Source of the DNA: Hyperoodon ampullatus
Taxonomy: Eukaryota > Chordata > Mammalia > Artiodactyla > Ziphiidae
Direction of reading: 5' to 3'
Assembly: GCA_949752795.1 (NCBI GenBank)
Contig: OX457056.1
Span: 182,304,428 to 182,368,427 of the forward strand
DNA: 64,000 nt
How positions within the stretch are numbered: the stretch's first letter is position 1; each line of letters opens with the position of its first letter. The translations under genes and the position numbers were made by a program. The notes under the pieces are model-generated. The model was not told where the DNA came from and did no database searches. It saw nothing but the letters and a program-made list of their open reading frames with translations. Positions 13,409-25,704 of the stretch are shown in pieces.

Positions 13409-13765
13409 AGAACCTAGGGGTAAGATGGGAATAAAGACACAGACCTACTAGAGCATGGACTTGAGGATATGGGGAGGGGGAAGGGTAAGCTGGGACAAAG
13501 TGAGAGAGTGGCATGGACATATATACACTACCAAACGTAAAATAGATAGCTAGTGGGAAGCAGCCGCATAGCACAGGGAGATCAGCTCGGTGCTTTGTGA
13601 CCACCTCGAGGGTTGAGATAGGGAGGGAGGGAGACGCAAGAGGGAGGAGATATGGGAACATATGTATATGTATAACTGATTCACTTTGTTATAAAGCAGA
13701 AACTAACACACCATTGTAAAGCAATTATACTCCAATAAAGATGTTAAAAAAAAAAAAAAAAAAAC
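13409..13765 (+). mobile_element. 5'-truncated L1 3' UTR (cetartiodactyl type)
   Basis: The 3' end reads 'caattatactccaataaag' then atgtt(A)n, the typical end of young cetartiodactyl L1s, with AATAAA. Near-perfect duplications, ctgccctga, flank it at 13400-13408 and 13766-13774. Only the 3' UTR is present. Confidence 0.88.
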
Positions 13766-14035
13766 CTGCCCTGACGACCCAAAGGCTACTTCCCTCCTGT
13801 TCCGTCCCAGGACCCTGCCCCTCGTCACTTCCCCTCATACCTCCCTTCTACTTCTAATAACTTCCACATCCTTCTTTTTCTTCTTTTGAGCCCATAGTTA
13901 CCTTCCCCATGCACGCTGAGATCAGGGCCGGCCAAGCCTAGGGTCGCTCCCGAGGTCCTGGTCTGCGAAGGGGAGGGAGGCAGCAGCCGGGCTCATTCGG
14001 TACCTCTTCCCGTGTGCCTGGCTCCAGCTGAGACA

Positions 14036-14112
14036 TCACACACACGCACGCTCTCCCACACTCTCTCACTCACATGTGCACACTCTCACACACATTACAG
14101 TGTTCACACCCA
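14036..14112. repeat. Imperfect (AC)n/(ACTC)n repeat
   Basis: CA- and CTCACA-rich imperfect simple repeat in the fourth intron of the window. Confidence 0.75.
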
Positions 14113-15304
14113 CAACAGTCATCCAAAGTTTGCAGAGGAGGGCATGGGACATTAAAGGGACTAAGAGACTTCCCGGAGTCCACGCTACCAGTGGCGCTGA
14201 AATGCCCTCCCAAGTCCTCTTGGTTTTAAAGCTATGATGCTCTCTGCTCGCCCTGCATGCTGCCTCTTTGATGGACAAGCGACAGCCGCTTAGGTCAACT
14301 GATGTACTGACGGGGTCCTGTAAGTGAATTATTTACGTGGGATACTTTTAAATTACTGGAAAGGATATGAGAAGGGGTCATCAGGCTGCTCATAAAACCA
14401 ATCGCGTTATTTAGGTGCGGTGGTGGGTTGATTTGGGTCAGTCCCACTGAAGGAAGAATAGACTTTCTAGCACATGTTATCAAAACATCTGTGTTAAGTG
14501 TCCTGGGGCACATGCAGTTACTGGACTTCCTGTGGGTGTGGGTCAAGAACTGAATTTTTTTTTCAACATAGTTTCCCTCCCCTGTTGGAGAGGGGTTTAA
14601 GAGTGTTACCACTGAAATGCCTATCCAGGGACACAGGTGCACATAGACTCTGTGCCCTCGTGCAATAGGAATAACACCTTCAATATAGAAACTCCTTTCA
14701 AGGTGTTACTAGTTTTAATCAATGCACCATAATCCATGAACTTTACTCTGATTTTAACTCCTGTCAATGTTCAGCAACAGTCCTTGTTGGCCACTTCTTC
14801 CCTCATTATTTTGCTTTTAATTTTGATTCACCTCTTAGTAAAACTGAGCACCTCTTAAAGGATTTTGAGGAAAGATATCTAGGATTATATTATTTATGAG
14901 CCCTTCAATATTCAGAATATCTTTCTGGTGTCTTTACATACGAGTGATGTCAGCTGGGCGTAAAATCTGAAGACTGTTACCTTTTGCTTCAGAAACCTCC
15001 AGACTTAGCTGCCTTGTCTTTTGGCTTTAGTGTCACCTGGGAAAAGTCTTCTGCCAGTAAGAGGTAGCTCTTTTGTTGATAACAGTGGCCTTGCTACTAC
15101 TTTTTTCGGTCTGTTTGGATACATGTAGGATTCATTATTCTTGATTTTCAAGAGTATCGGCGGAATCGATTTAGAAGCAGATCTTGGCCCAGTAATTCTC
15201 TCTGGTCACTTCGTTTCCAGCCAACCTCTAGACCTAGTTTTGTTGTTGCTTTATTTCGTTTCAGACTTTCCTTATGGAGATACTCTGTAAACCTCGATTG
15301 TGCT

Positions 15305-15375
15305 TCTCTGCCTCACTCCTTCTCTCCCTTTCTTTCTTCTATCATCTCTTCCTTTCCTCCTTCCTTCCCTTCCTG
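15305..15375. repeat. TC-rich low-complexity tract
   Basis: Pyrimidine-rich run of ttcctt/tctccc units. Confidence 0.75.
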
Positions 15376-15529
15376 AGAATCAAGTCCTGGTGGGATTTCT
15401 TGCTGGCAGCCACCAGAGTTTGTGTCAACCCACAGACTTACAATACGAGTTACAAAGCAGCTCCACTTTTCCTTCCAGGGAATTTGGCATTTCTTTTGTA
15501 TTGCAGAAGTGAGCAAACCCATTAATTTT

Positions 15530-15960
15530 GAAACAAATGTATGCAAATACATTTATTAATATAGGAAATAGGAAAATCAGTTATTGCTTCCTTTATAAAT
15601 AATACAGGCTTAAGTTTTAAATATATTACTTTTGCTAAAATGTATTAGACAGCTGTGAAAAAAATAACATTTTTCTTTGTGGTAATATCTTTAACCAGGT
15701 TTGTAGCACTAACAATATTTCCTATGTATATATTATTTTTATTTAATACAGGTAATCTTTTTATTACCAAATCATATTGTTTCTCAGGAGATTACCATCA
15801 GCACTCATAAAAGCTGCAAAAGGAAAACAGGACGACGAGAAGGCATCAATCTCCCGCAGATGTAAGGCGAGGGCTGCAGATTAAATATGCAAAGCTCCTA
15901 ATACATTTCAATGAGCGACTTGTTAGGGGCAGATTTATTTAGAATCACTTCCCCCTCATT
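15530..15960. promoter_or_regulatory. Candidate intronic regulatory element
   Basis: AT-rich sequence with no repeat signature, carrying a perfect octamer ATGCAAAT at 15541-15548, a second octamer-like TATGCAAAG near 15887 and a CAGCTG E-box near 15651. The repeat-free AT-rich texture resembles conserved non-coding elements. Function is inferred only. Confidence 0.35.
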
Positions 15961-15973
15961 TAGTTTCCATTTC

Positions 15974-16188
15974 TTTTTTTTTTTTTTTTTTTTTTTGCGG
16001 TACGTGGGCCTCTCACTGTTGTGGCCTCCCCCGTTGCGGAGCACAGGCTCCGGACGCGCAGGCTCAGCGGCCATGGCTCACGGGCCCAGCCGCTCCACGG
16101 CACGTGGGATCCTCCCGGACCAGGGCATGAACCCGTGTCCCCTGCATCGGCAGGCGGACTCTCAACAACTGCGCCACCAGGGAAGCCC
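15974..16188 (-). mobile_element. Cetacean CHR-type tRNA SINE
   Basis: T-run, 'gcggtacgtgggcctctcac', ending ccaccagggaagccc. 8-nt duplications tccatttc at 15966-15973 and 16189-16196. Confidence 0.94.
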
Positions 16189-16544
16189 TCCATTTCAATT
16201 TGAGTCTCATGGTGGGTGTCATCCCCTAATTTTAACCAAGAGCAAAGCCATCTTGGAGAAAAGCCACATCTTTAAGCTGACCAAGAACTGTGTTTGGTTG
16301 CAAACCCAGGGGTTACTGGGTTTCTTGGTGTCCCTGACCCTGTGCAGAGAATGACTCATGGGTTTCACTGGATCCTCACATCTGACTCAGAAAATTGACC
16401 AGCCTGCCAGGATGCCCCGGTGTGGCCTCCCTCAGGTGTGTGGCAGGTTCTTCCTTCTCAGAAAGAGCTGAGTCCCCTTGGCCACACATAGCAGGTCATA
16501 TGCCCCAGGTCCAGGATTCCCCCCCAGTAACCGGCATAACGGCA

Positions 16545-16740
16545 AAGCATGCCCTTTGGAGTTGCATCCATGGGTTTTGAACTCAGCTCTGCCATTCATT
16601 TCTTTTGGAAAAATTATAAACTTTGAGAAGCCTCAGTGTTCTGGCCTGCCAAATGGAAATACCAATTCCTTCCTGATGCACCTTCTGTGAGGACAAAGAG
16701 AGAGCATCTCTGCGTGTGTAAAGTGCTAGCGTATTCTTTA
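16545..16740 (+). repeat. MIR remnant
   Basis: 'ttttgaactcagctctgcc', 'cctgccaaatggaaatacc' and 'gtgtaaagtgctagcgta' match the MIR order. Confidence 0.65.
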
Positions 16741-17914
16741 CCCTTCACCCGCTGCTGCCAATGGGAAATCTCGGGCCCCTGAAGATTGAAGGGAGCTGGT
16801 GGGGCAGAGGAGGGCGCTGGCATTCTGGGTTCTCTGCCTTTGTTCTTGGGGCCACATGTGCACTCTGCAGCGGGTGGCAGGAAGAAGGCAAGTTCTGGCT
16901 GTACAAGAAGGGCCCAGTTTCTATGGGGACAAGTGAACTATTGAATTCCAGGGAAGAGGTGTCCCTTGGGCATCCCTAAACCTAAGCAGACAGACCCATA
17001 TCCCAGTTTCAGAAACTCTTTTCTGAAGTCCCTCTGCCCACAGCGTCTTCAGTTCTCCAACTGGCACCTCTCTGCCTCCTCCCAACCCTCAAGATCACCT
17101 GATGAATAAGGGTAGCGTCAACTGAAGAGATTTGACAATTCAGACGAGAGGAGCAGAGAATCCAAGGAAAGACTTTGCCTTAAGTCTAAATTGGTCCAAT
17201 CCCAGTTGCCAAGCTCAGGACTGCATCGAGCCACCTGTGGAAATGGGCCTTGGAAACAAGGCTGGCCTTGGTGGGTGCTGCATGCAGCACCATATGCCTC
17301 CAGTTCTCCATCCTCAGACCTGTTCTTGCTTGTCAAGGCCGCTATGTTATATGCCGCCAGGGCTCTGACCTGACCTGCTTTCCTTGCAAGGTCTTGCCCT
17401 CTGCTCAGAACATTGACGTTTTCTCTGTCACTAGGCTTGCAGATTCACCAGGGGTCGACTTCTCCAGGAAATTTTCCCACACGTAGAATGTCTGACCCAC
17501 TCCTTGTCCTATAGCTGGTCCTTTGTATCCTGTCTTTATGCCTGATTCAGAGCTGACCCTCGGCAAATGTGGGAGATGATCAGATGCATGACTGTGGTTT
17601 CCTGTCTCTGATCTGAACTCCAATTTTCAAACTGGGAAAACATTGCTCCCTTTATCACAGTGGATCATGCATCCTCCGTGGAAGCTCGTGTTGTAGGGTT
17701 CCAGAGAGTGGTTGAGGGAATAGATGCCTGAAGAAACCATCACACACGTGCATGGACTGACTCATGCATGTGTGTGTGTGGGTGAACGAAAGTTTCTAAC
17801 GGTGAAACCCGTGCCTCGGGGACAGAGTGGATGAAGGGGGCCCACACTAGGGATGCCTGTGCACCCCGAGTTCTCACCGCATGCAGCTGATCATGTCGCC
17901 CCTTTTCTGCTTAG

Positions 17915-18068
17915 GGTGGAAGCTTTGATGTGGCAGATAGAATGTTCCACAGCATGAAGAAAGCATGGGAGTCAGCCTCCAGAGAGAACATGAGTGACGT
18001 TAGGGAGCTGACCCCGGAGTTCTTCTACCTGCCCGAGTTTCTGACCAACTGCAACGCCTTGGAGTTTG
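17915..18068 (+). CDS. WDFY4: WDFY4 coding exon 5 of window (BEACH)
   Basis: 154 nt, 51 codons plus one base (residues 131-181 and a split Gly). It begins GGSFDVADRMFHS and continues to ELTPEFFYLPEFLTNCN, the block in which BEACH proteins carry 'G.FD.ADR.F.S' and 'LIPEFF..PEF'. The acceptor is tgcttag and the donor gtgagt at 18069. The Cys-Asn-Ala stretch before the splice lies in a surface loop in related structures. Confidence 0.97.
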
Positions 18069-18949
18069 GTGAGTGGAGCCGGGGAGAGGCTGCAGGGGCC
18101 GGGCAGCTCGTGGGTCATGACATCAGTGTCTTTGCCGAGCAACTAAACACACAGGCCCTCACCAGACCGGTAACGGTGGGCAGATTGCCGTGAGGCCTCC
18201 ACTGGGTGGCGGCACCTGACGAGGTGGGAGCTGAGGTAGGACATAGGCCCAGGGCTGCAGGACCACCAAGCCACGGTCCTACCCACGACCTCCTGCCTAG
18301 AGTCCCCAGGCCTCAGTCTGCAGTGAGGCAGCAAGCAGGGGGCAGGAGCCCTCGCTGATAGCCAGGCCTGGCCCTGCCCTGCTGTGTACCTCAGGCGAGC
18401 CCCGGCCCCTCTCCGCCCCATTTTCCTCCAAGTCCCACAAATGGGTTAGCCTGGGCCCTATGAGCAGGACCCAGAGATCCTGCACCTCCCAGAACAGACT
18501 GCTAGGGTGTCCATGGGCAGTGGTATGGGCACCCTTGGTGGTTCCTTCTCTTTCCTGCCCTCCAGGCCCCACTCCAGGGTGAGCCATGCTTTTTTACCTA
18601 TTGCTTTAGAGGAGGGACAAAAATTTCAGGAAGCCCCAGTGGGCAGGCCCCCTGGTGACTACATGTACCTTGGGAGCCTCCACTGTAAACATCAGGGTGA
18701 CTTGTGGAGGGGGTGTGTGGTCAGAACCCCCAGCAGGGCGTGCGGGATGGACTCACCCACCCTGAGGAGGGCACTCGTGAACCAGCGCCAGCAGACACCT
18801 GGTGCCCCAGAGCTCCCCTTCCTCAGGGCCCTCCTTCTTCCTCCAAACAGCACATGTGGGCCTACACCTTGAGCCAGACCAGGTGCGGGCCCAGGGGAGC
18901 ACAAGTGAGGAGATCCAGCCCCTGACTCAAGCACCCACCTCTTGTGCAG

Positions 18950-19090
18950 TGGTCTGCAGACTGAATACCAGTGGAGCATTCAAAACATGTCCAGGCCCAG
19001 ACCTGTCGAGTCTGAGCCTGTGGAACTTGGTGGCCTCGGGAGTGTTCAGATTCTCAGATGCTTCACGTGCATCAGGGATGAGAACCTGAC
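18950..19090. repeat. MER5-like hAT remnant
   Basis: 'agtggtctgcagactgaat' opening and a terminal 'cagggatgagaacc' plus the central 'ggcccagacctgtcgagtctg' resemble diverged MER5. Confidence 0.55.
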
Positions 19091-19699
19091 AAATGTAAAG
19101 GGCAGTTCCCATAAGATGTGATGAGGTCCATGAAAGGAGTAAATCAGGGGCGGTGGAAGCTGAGAGGAGGGGTCCCAGCCGACCTGACGCGAGGGGGCCG
19201 CTGGAGGGAGGGCACTAGCCCTCCTTAGAGGTGGAGGCCGGCTCTCTGCCAAACGGGAGGTGCTCAGCAGCAGAAATCACCTGCACAACAGAGACCATGT
19301 GTCCTCAGGGAAGTCAGGAAACCAAGTGGCTATTAAGCACCTACTGCATTCAGGCACTTTTTGGACACTGAGGATTTAAGTTGGGTGTCCTGGGGCGGAT
19401 TGCCCTGAAGGTACTTATATTCTGTGTGGGGACAGGGGTAGGAGATAGAAAGTATAGACAAAGAAATAAGCTAAATACTCTTCAATGCTGAGAAGTCCTA
19501 CAAGGAAAGAAAGTAGGAAAATGGTGTGAGGTGACTTAGAGACCCTGTGTTACTGTGGTCCCCAGGAAGGTGCTGCCTGAGGAGGTGACAGGTGAGCTGA
19601 GACTGAATGATGAGAAGGGCCAGGCCAGTCCTGCAGGCCAGAGAGAGAGGACGTTTTCACCCCAGTTGCACCATGAGGGCTCTGGAGGGTTTCAGCAAG

Positions 19700-20075
19700 G
19701 CTATAGTTTGTGTTTACTGAGCAACCATCATATTCATGGAACTATTCTAAGCATGTTATGTGTATTTTCTCTTCTAATCCTTGTACCAGCCCGGGAGGTA
19801 ATGGGTAGGAAAGTGACTCCCCAAGAGGTTAAGCAACTTGCTCAAGGTTGTGTGGCTAATGGGGAAGAGAGAGACTCGGGCTTGAAGCCAGGCTCCTCTT
19901 CTTGGTGTCTGTGGAAGGTCCCTCCGAAAACCTCCTATCTTAACTTTAAAGTGGAGAGAAAATGCATAAATTATAGAGTTGAGTGAAGAGTCAATAAGAC
20001 AATGCGTGCCAAGCACCTAGCATAGTGCCCTGGCATAGCGGTAGGTGCTCAAAATACGATAGCTTTCATTGTTAC
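19700..20075. repeat. Two adjacent MIR remnants
   Basis: 19700-19900 carries the - strand MIR core 'aagcaacttgctcaaggttg'; 19955-20075 carries the + strand MIR tail 'tgcctagcatagtgccctggc'-like text with 'ggtaggtgctcaaaatacg'. Confidence 0.6.
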
Positions 20076-20424
20076 TGCTATTACCTCCTTACTTAGCACC
20101 ATGTAAAAAGCACCTGGATGAAAAGGCATAGACTAGAGGGGAGGAAGACACACAGACGATGATGACACAACAGTCATTTTATGCACGGGCACTACCTGGA
20201 AGCAAGTAGGGTCTTATGGAAGCCTGAAGGGGTGGAAGGCTTAGAACCCCAGTAGGAATATTCCAGGCAGAAAGGGTGGGGTCACTCCCCACAGAGGAGG
20301 CAGGGAGCAGTGTTGTCTATGCAAGAATCGTAGTACTAGACAGCTCAGTGTTTACACCCCTTGGTTCCTAGCCCAGTTTGGGCTCCCGTTTATCCAAAGC
20401 CTTGCTCTTTCTCACCCCATTCAG

Positions 20425-20516
20425 GCTGCATGCAGGACGGGACAGCACTGGGGGACGTGCACCTCCCTCCCTGGGCTGATGGGGACCCACGGAAATTCAT
20501 CAGCCTGCATAGACAA
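20425..20516 (+). CDS. WDFY4: WDFY4 coding exon 6 of window (BEACH)
   Basis: 92 nt: two bases finishing Gly, then 30 codons (residues 183-212). It encodes CMQDGTALGDVHLPPWADGD and KFISLHRQ, the 'LPPWA.G....FI..HR.ALES' block of BEACH domains, which continues directly in the next exon. The acceptor is cattcag and the donor gtgagt at 20517; the exon ends in phase 0. Confidence 0.97.
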
Positions 20517-21034
20517 GTGAGTTGGTGGGGTCATGGCAGAGTCCCTGGTGTCCTGAATGAGGACCTCAGGGTGCCCTCAGTGTTCATGGAGACTTTCTGC
20601 CCGAGTGGATGGCTGTGATAAGCACTTCTGAGGCTCTTATGTCTGGAGGGCCCAGAGAAACAGCTGGGCCCCGTGCCCCAGGTTGGCAGGAGAAGGCTTG
20701 GGTTCTGGGCTCTTTTAAGAGCTCCATTAGGCTTTGCCCTTGTGCCAATTTGTTGTGGGACTCATGGGGGAAGCAAATTCAGATTCTTGTTGGATGGAGG
20801 GCAAGTCAGTGCCCTTAGCCAACTCTACACACAGGGCCAAGCCCTGGGCCATGTTGCCCAGTATAGGTCAGGGGGCTGGAGGCTCCAAGGGGCTCCCACT
20901 GGCCAAAAGATTTGCCAGGACTGGGGAAGACTTGACTTATTATGCAGAAAGGCTGATTTGGGTAGAGGCCAGAGGCCATTTGGGGACACATATCCTGGAT
21001 CGAATACCTGAGTTAGCATAAACACATGACAGTA

Positions 21035-21755
21035 TGTTCAACATCATTAGTCATCAGGGAAACATACACTAAAACCACGAGATGCTACTACACATTCACA
21101 GGTGTGGCTCAAATTTAAAGTACTGCTAAAACCAAGAGTTAGGCAAGGATGTGGAGCAAGCAGAATTCATCCTGCATAGCTGGTGGGGAAAAAATGGTAT
21201 AGCCACTTTGGAAAAGAGCTTGGTAATTTCTTATGAAGTTGAAGATGCTTTTGCCATATTGCCCAGCAATTCCACTTGTAGGTGTTTACCCAAGAGAAAT
21301 GGAAACTAGTCCACAGAAAGATGTGTACATAAATATTCATCAGTTTTATTTATACTAGTCAAAAAGAAAAAACAACCCAAATGTCTATCACTGGTAAATG
21401 GCTAAACAAGTGATGCATCCATACAATGGAATATTACGTAGCAACAAAAAGGAACAGGTTATGGGTACATGAATCAACAGGAAGAATCTCGAAAGCATTG
21501 TCCTGAGCAAAAGTAGCCAAAACCCAAAGCTGCATACTATGGGATTCTATTTTTGTGACTTGTTTGAAAAGGTAAACTATGGGAGCAGAAAGCAGACCAG
21601 GGGTTAGTCTGGAGTAGGAGATGAGCAAAAATGAGTAGAAGAGAACTTTGTGAGTCGATGTAAATATTCTAGATCTTGATTATGGTGTTGGTTACATGAC
21701 TACATGCATTTTTTAGGACACATTAAACTGTACATTTAGGGCAAATTTTATTGGC
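21035..21755 (+). repeat. Old L1 fragment (ORF2 end and 3' UTR)
   Basis: 'gttggaaaagagcttggtaat'-like, 'cccagcaattccacttgtag', 'caacccaaatgtctatcac' and 'catacaatggaatattacg' are the hallmark text of the L1 ORF2 C-terminal region. Decayed and non-coding. Confidence 0.88.
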
Positions 21756-22145
21756 AGCAGGCCTGACTAGTAACAACAAAGCTGTGTCTTTTCCTCTGTC
21801 CTTCTCCCTTGGCGAGGAGAAAGTTCTTCCCTGGTTTATCCTTGCCTCTGGGAATTCGGTAACGGCAGTCATCACACCTCCTGCGGCATTACCCACGTGT
21901 GGCCTTCTCAGAACCACTTTGGCCATGTGCCTCAGAAAATTAACCTGGCCCAGGTGACCTGATTTTCCCAAGCCCAAGTGTAAGTGTGCATGTCCTCCCA
22001 GAGGATCGATAAGGGGAGCCCAGACAATTCCAAATGAACATCTTTGGGTTCTGGGGACCAAGCTTTGGAGCTGGGCTCTACTCAGCAGAAACGGGTGCCA
22101 TCTCTCAGGTGAACTGGGACATCAAAACACTGGCCCACATTTCTT

Positions 22146-22350
22146 TTTTTTTTTTTTTTGCGGTACACGGGCCTCTCACTATTGTGGCCTCTCCCATTGC
22201 GGAGCACAGGCTCTGGACGCGCAAGCTCAGCGGCCATGGTTCACGGGCCTAGCCGCTCCGCGGCATGTGGGATCTTCCCGACCGGGGCACAAACCCGCGT
22301 CCCCTGCATCGGCAGGCGGACTCTCAACCACTGCGCCACCAGGGAAGCCC
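22146..22350 (-). mobile_element. Cetacean CHR-type tRNA SINE
   Basis: T-run, 'gcggtacacgggcctctcac', ending ccaccagggaagccc. Flanked by cccacatttctt duplications (22134-22145 and about 22350-22361). Confidence 0.93.
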
Positions 22351-22617
22351 CCACATTTCTTCTTGCTCAAGGTTATTTTATGGACAGGATAGGCTCCTCA
22401 GACCTGTTGTGCCACACTAGCTGGAGGCAGGAATTAGGTGGTCCTCAGATGGACTGCATGTCTGCTGCTTAGTGCTCATCCAACCCAGGGAGGCATCACT
22501 CATCTTTCCTGTGCTGATCTGGCGTCCTGAACCACATGCCCCATCCTGATCTGGGCAGAGAGCCCGTGAGTCCATGAGACACCTGTGTTTTTCATGCTCT
22601 TTGGGTTTTGGTTCCAG

Positions 22618-22830
22618 GCTTTGGAAAGTGACTTTGTCAGTGCCAACCTGCACCACTGGATAGACCTCATTTTTGGGTACAAGCAGCAAGGGTCAGCCGC
22701 AGTGGAGGCTGTTAATATCTTCCACCCCTACTTCTACGGTGACAAAATGGACCTCAGCAGCATCAGTGACCCCCTGATCAGAAACACCATCCTGGGGTTC
22801 GTCAGCAACTTTGGACAAGTGCCCAAACAG
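22618..22830 (+). CDS. WDFY4: WDFY4 coding exon 7 of window (BEACH)
   Basis: 213 nt, 71 whole codons (residues 213-283). It carries [40 protein letters not shown] and [12 protein letters not shown]. 'L..WIDLIFG.KQ.G..A....N.F...' is the strongest BEACH signature and 'I..FGQ.P.Q' marks the domain end. The acceptor is ggttccag; the donor is gtacag at 22831, a non-optimal but acceptable site. Largest exon in the window. Confidence 0.98.
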
Positions 22831-25190
22831 GTACAGCATGCCATGGCTTTCGTCTTGCTTTCTCCAAAGAGTGTGTGCAGGATGAGCTTGGATGGGAGGG
22901 AGAGTGAGAAGTAAGCAAGGACTAGAGAGGCAAAACGGTCCTCAGTCATCTCCCTACGCCGTTGATGTCGCGGCTTAACCCTCCATTACCATCTGATGTC
23001 GATGGAGGTGATGATATCGTTAATGATAATGATGAAGGTGACATCCATCTGTGACCAATGTGATAGACTCTATGATAAATACACAGGATATAATTCTTTA
23101 TATGTGTATCTACCCTGTAGGGTTGTTGTGAAGATCAAAGAGTTAAGATACCAAGTGCTTGAAAAGTGCCTGAAATATGATTAGCCTTCAGCAAATGTTA
23201 GTTATTCGTGTGATTACCTCACTGAATCCTCTCATAAGCTCTGGGTATGGGGATTATACAGATCAGGACACTGAGGCTTAGAGAGGCTAAATAAATAACT
23301 TGCCTACAGTTGCACCGTTAGGAGGTTGACAGCGGCGAGATCTCACCCCATCTGTCTGGCTCCAAAGCCTATGCCATATTGGCCCCATTGTGAGAGCATC
23401 CAAGTTCTGCCCCAGGGCACCTGGTGAAATGGTAGGGGTCTTACATGGGCCTTTTGCTCCATCAGCTCCATCCGCATCAGGATAGTCCCGTAGTGATGTG
23501 AGGCTGTGCCTTTACAATGACATCCTGATGCTTATTTAACTGATCTCAGCCCTCTTCAACTTCAAACTCCCATTTGATGTAGTGATGTTTTATCCCTGAG
23601 CACAGCCATCTGGGTTCAGAAGCACAGCCCCACAGACTGTGGGGTCCCAGCCTGGGCAGTCAGGAACCACACTAGGAAATGAGTGCGTAGACCCAGTCAA
23701 CTCCAGAACCATCCTGGGCATCAGCTTTCCCCACATGTAACCATGAGGCTTGGGCGGGCTCATCTAATAACATCTCTTCTGTCTGGCCTTATTGTGACAT
23801 GCTCAGGTTTGCTCAGCTCCTAGGTAAGGGAAACATGGAAGGGCCTGAGGGTGACTTGGAGAACAGACCGCACATCCAAATGCAGGTTTGGCCAAGGAAG
23901 GCTTTGTAGAAAGGAGAGAATTTCAGGAATGAAGGTTGGGTAGCCAAATGGTTTCATTTTTTTAATTTTAAAAATATTATAAGACAGATAAAACAAGTAA
24001 TTCAAAGTAGTAGTCCGCAAGCAACAATATTTTCACATCAGTGGGATCATGGAATGCACACAATTTAAATTCTGGTTTTGCTTAATGAGATATTATATGA
24101 GCTTGTAAAAAATATTTCTAAAAAATCATCAGAATTAGAATTCCACAAGTGGTCCCAGCCTGAAGACAAGATTAAAATGCTTCAGGACCAAGCACTATTC
24201 TATCAAGGGGCTGTGCCTGCAAAAACTATTACAGGGACCCAGCCTGTGGTGCTTTCGTGATTCTGCTGTGAAAGGAGAACATTCTTTAATGCTCATTTAA
24301 AAATCATCGTTTTGACTTCTGTTTGTATTGATCACCCACCCAGCTTTTCTAGACAGTCTAGCATCTGATCGAGGGTTATAACTGAACCAAGTCTGCTCCG
24401 ATACCCCCAGGCTGCCTGCTGAGCCCCACCTCTGCCAGTGCACCCAGCCGAGGCCAGCTCCTCCCATATCATGGCGCCCCATGGATGTTTCCATCTGGGA
24501 GCAGAGGAATGTGCTGGATGGCTGGAGAAAGCAGCCCGGCACAAGCCCAGTCTGGGAGGGGAGGGTGGAGAGCTGGAGCTGGCCTCAGCTGCACTCTCTG
24601 GCCCAGCAGCACTTCATGCTTTGTTGAGTTTGGCATTAGGGACAATTTGACAGCAGAGATCTAAGAAAAATGAAAATAAGAAAGGCTGCTAATGAGGTTT
24701 GCCTGTGCTCTTTGGAATATTTGAAAGGATGCTATTAAAGAATTCTGTGTTGATGCCCAGATGGGTGGGCCTGCAGAGAGTTTGTAAGGAAAAGGGGAAA
24801 ATATGAGAAATAGCTCAAGCAAATGAAGAGAGACGTGATCTACGGAGGAAAGGGGATCATTCTGACCCTATGACGTGAGAGGCAGCTCCCCCGGGGATCA
24901 GGGGCTCCTCGGTGAGGTCACCCTTTTCTCAAGCAGCTTGGAGAAGAAGACAGATTTGGCAACCAGGAGGGCTCTCTGCCAGCCCTGCACCGTGACCTTG
25001 AGAAAGTAGAGCCCCAGGCCCCTCACCGGCAACATCCGAAGGTCGAACCAGATGGTTCTGTTTCAGCTCACCTCAGCCCAGGCAGCTCCCAGGGCAGAGG
25101 AGCAGCTGCGACTTGCCCGAGGACGACTCCCCTTCTGTCCATCTGTCCTAATGACCCGTGCGGTGCGTGTCTGTCTCCTTGCCTCTGCAG
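22831..25190 (+). other. WDFY4: WDFY4 intron 7 of window
   Basis: 2,360 nt. MIR remnants lie at about 23055-23210 (+) and 23215-23385 (-). AT-rich unique sequence at about 23940-24330 and 24640-24850 has no recognisable repeat. Confidence 0.8.
23055..23385. repeat. Two adjacent MIR remnants
   Basis: 23055-23210 reads 'tagggttgttgtgaagatcaa' and 'agtgcctgaaatatgatta' (+ MIR 3' half). 23215-23385 reads 'aggacactgaggcttagagagg' and 'ctgtctggctccaaagcc' (- MIR). Confidence 0.7.
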
Positions 25191-25338
25191 CTCTTTACTA
25201 AACCCCACCCGGCCAGGACCACTGCAGGGAAGGCTTCCCCTGGAAAGGACGCCTCCACACCTGTGAGCGTGCCCGGTCACCCACAGCCCTTTCTCTACAG
25301 CCTGCCGTCGCTGAGGCCCTCCCAGGTCACAGTGAAAG
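25191..25338 (+). CDS. WDFY4: WDFY4 coding exon 8 of window (BEACH end and linker)
   Basis: 148 nt, 49 codons plus one base (residues 284-332). It starts LFTKPHPAR, the 'LF..PHP.R' motif closing BEACH domains, and continues into a Pro/Ser/Thr/Gly-rich, probably flexible linker (KDASTPVSVPGHPQPF...) before the propeller. The acceptor is cctctgcag and the donor gtgaat at 25339. It ends one base into a codon, which the next exon completes to Asp or, with an alternative acceptor, Gly. Confidence 0.96.
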
Positions 25339-25665
25339 GTGAATACCTGGCCCTGCTTCGTTTGGTGCCCTGTCCCCCAGCTGTCCCTTCAGTGACTGGT
25401 GTTCCTCTGGAGGTTCAGGGGCCCAGGCCCAGGCAGGGGCTTGGGGCCTGATTCTGCATGGCTGTGTCTCCAGGCGTAACGGGAATCTGGGGAGACCTCT
25501 GCTCTGGAAGTGTCTGGGACTGCCTCTGTTACACCGTGACTTCTGAAGACCCACCCGTCTGTCTGTCTGTCTCTCTGAGACACGCCCCCCTCTTTCACGT
25601 ACAGACACATATATGAACACACACATGCAAACACACACACACATGCGCGCACGCACCCACCCACC

Positions 25666-25704
<39 letters not shown>

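Larger units (their letters stand above)
9122..17914 (+). other. WDFY4: WDFY4 intron 4 of window
   Basis: 8,793 nt, the longest intron here. It contains a palindromic MITE (9667-9809), a MIR (10775-10950), a quasi-periodic tract (11000-11235), a truncated young L1 (13409-13765), a TC-rich tract (about 15305-15375), an AT-rich candidate regulatory element (15530-15960), a cetacean SINE (15974-16188) and a MIR (16545-16740). No additional exon is supported. Confidence 0.85.
18069..20424 (+). other. WDFY4: WDFY4 intron 5 of window
   Basis: 2,356 nt. A MER5-like hAT remnant lies at about 18950-19090, and MIR remnants at 19700-19900 (- orientation) and 19955-20075 (+). The stretch at about 19330-19640 resembles an ancient mammalian-wide repeat that I cannot assign to a family. 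Confidence 0.8.
20517..22617 (+). other. WDFY4: WDFY4 intron 6 of window
   Basis: 2,101 nt. It is dominated by an old L1 3' fragment (about 21035-21755) and a cetacean SINE on the - strand (about 22146-22350) that ends about 270 nt before the next exon. Confidence 0.85.

Noticed and set aside
24078..24260. 60-codon + strand frame with plausible amino-acid composition
   Set aside because: No splice sites in register, out of phase with WDFY4 and no family recognised; kept only as unique intronic sequence.
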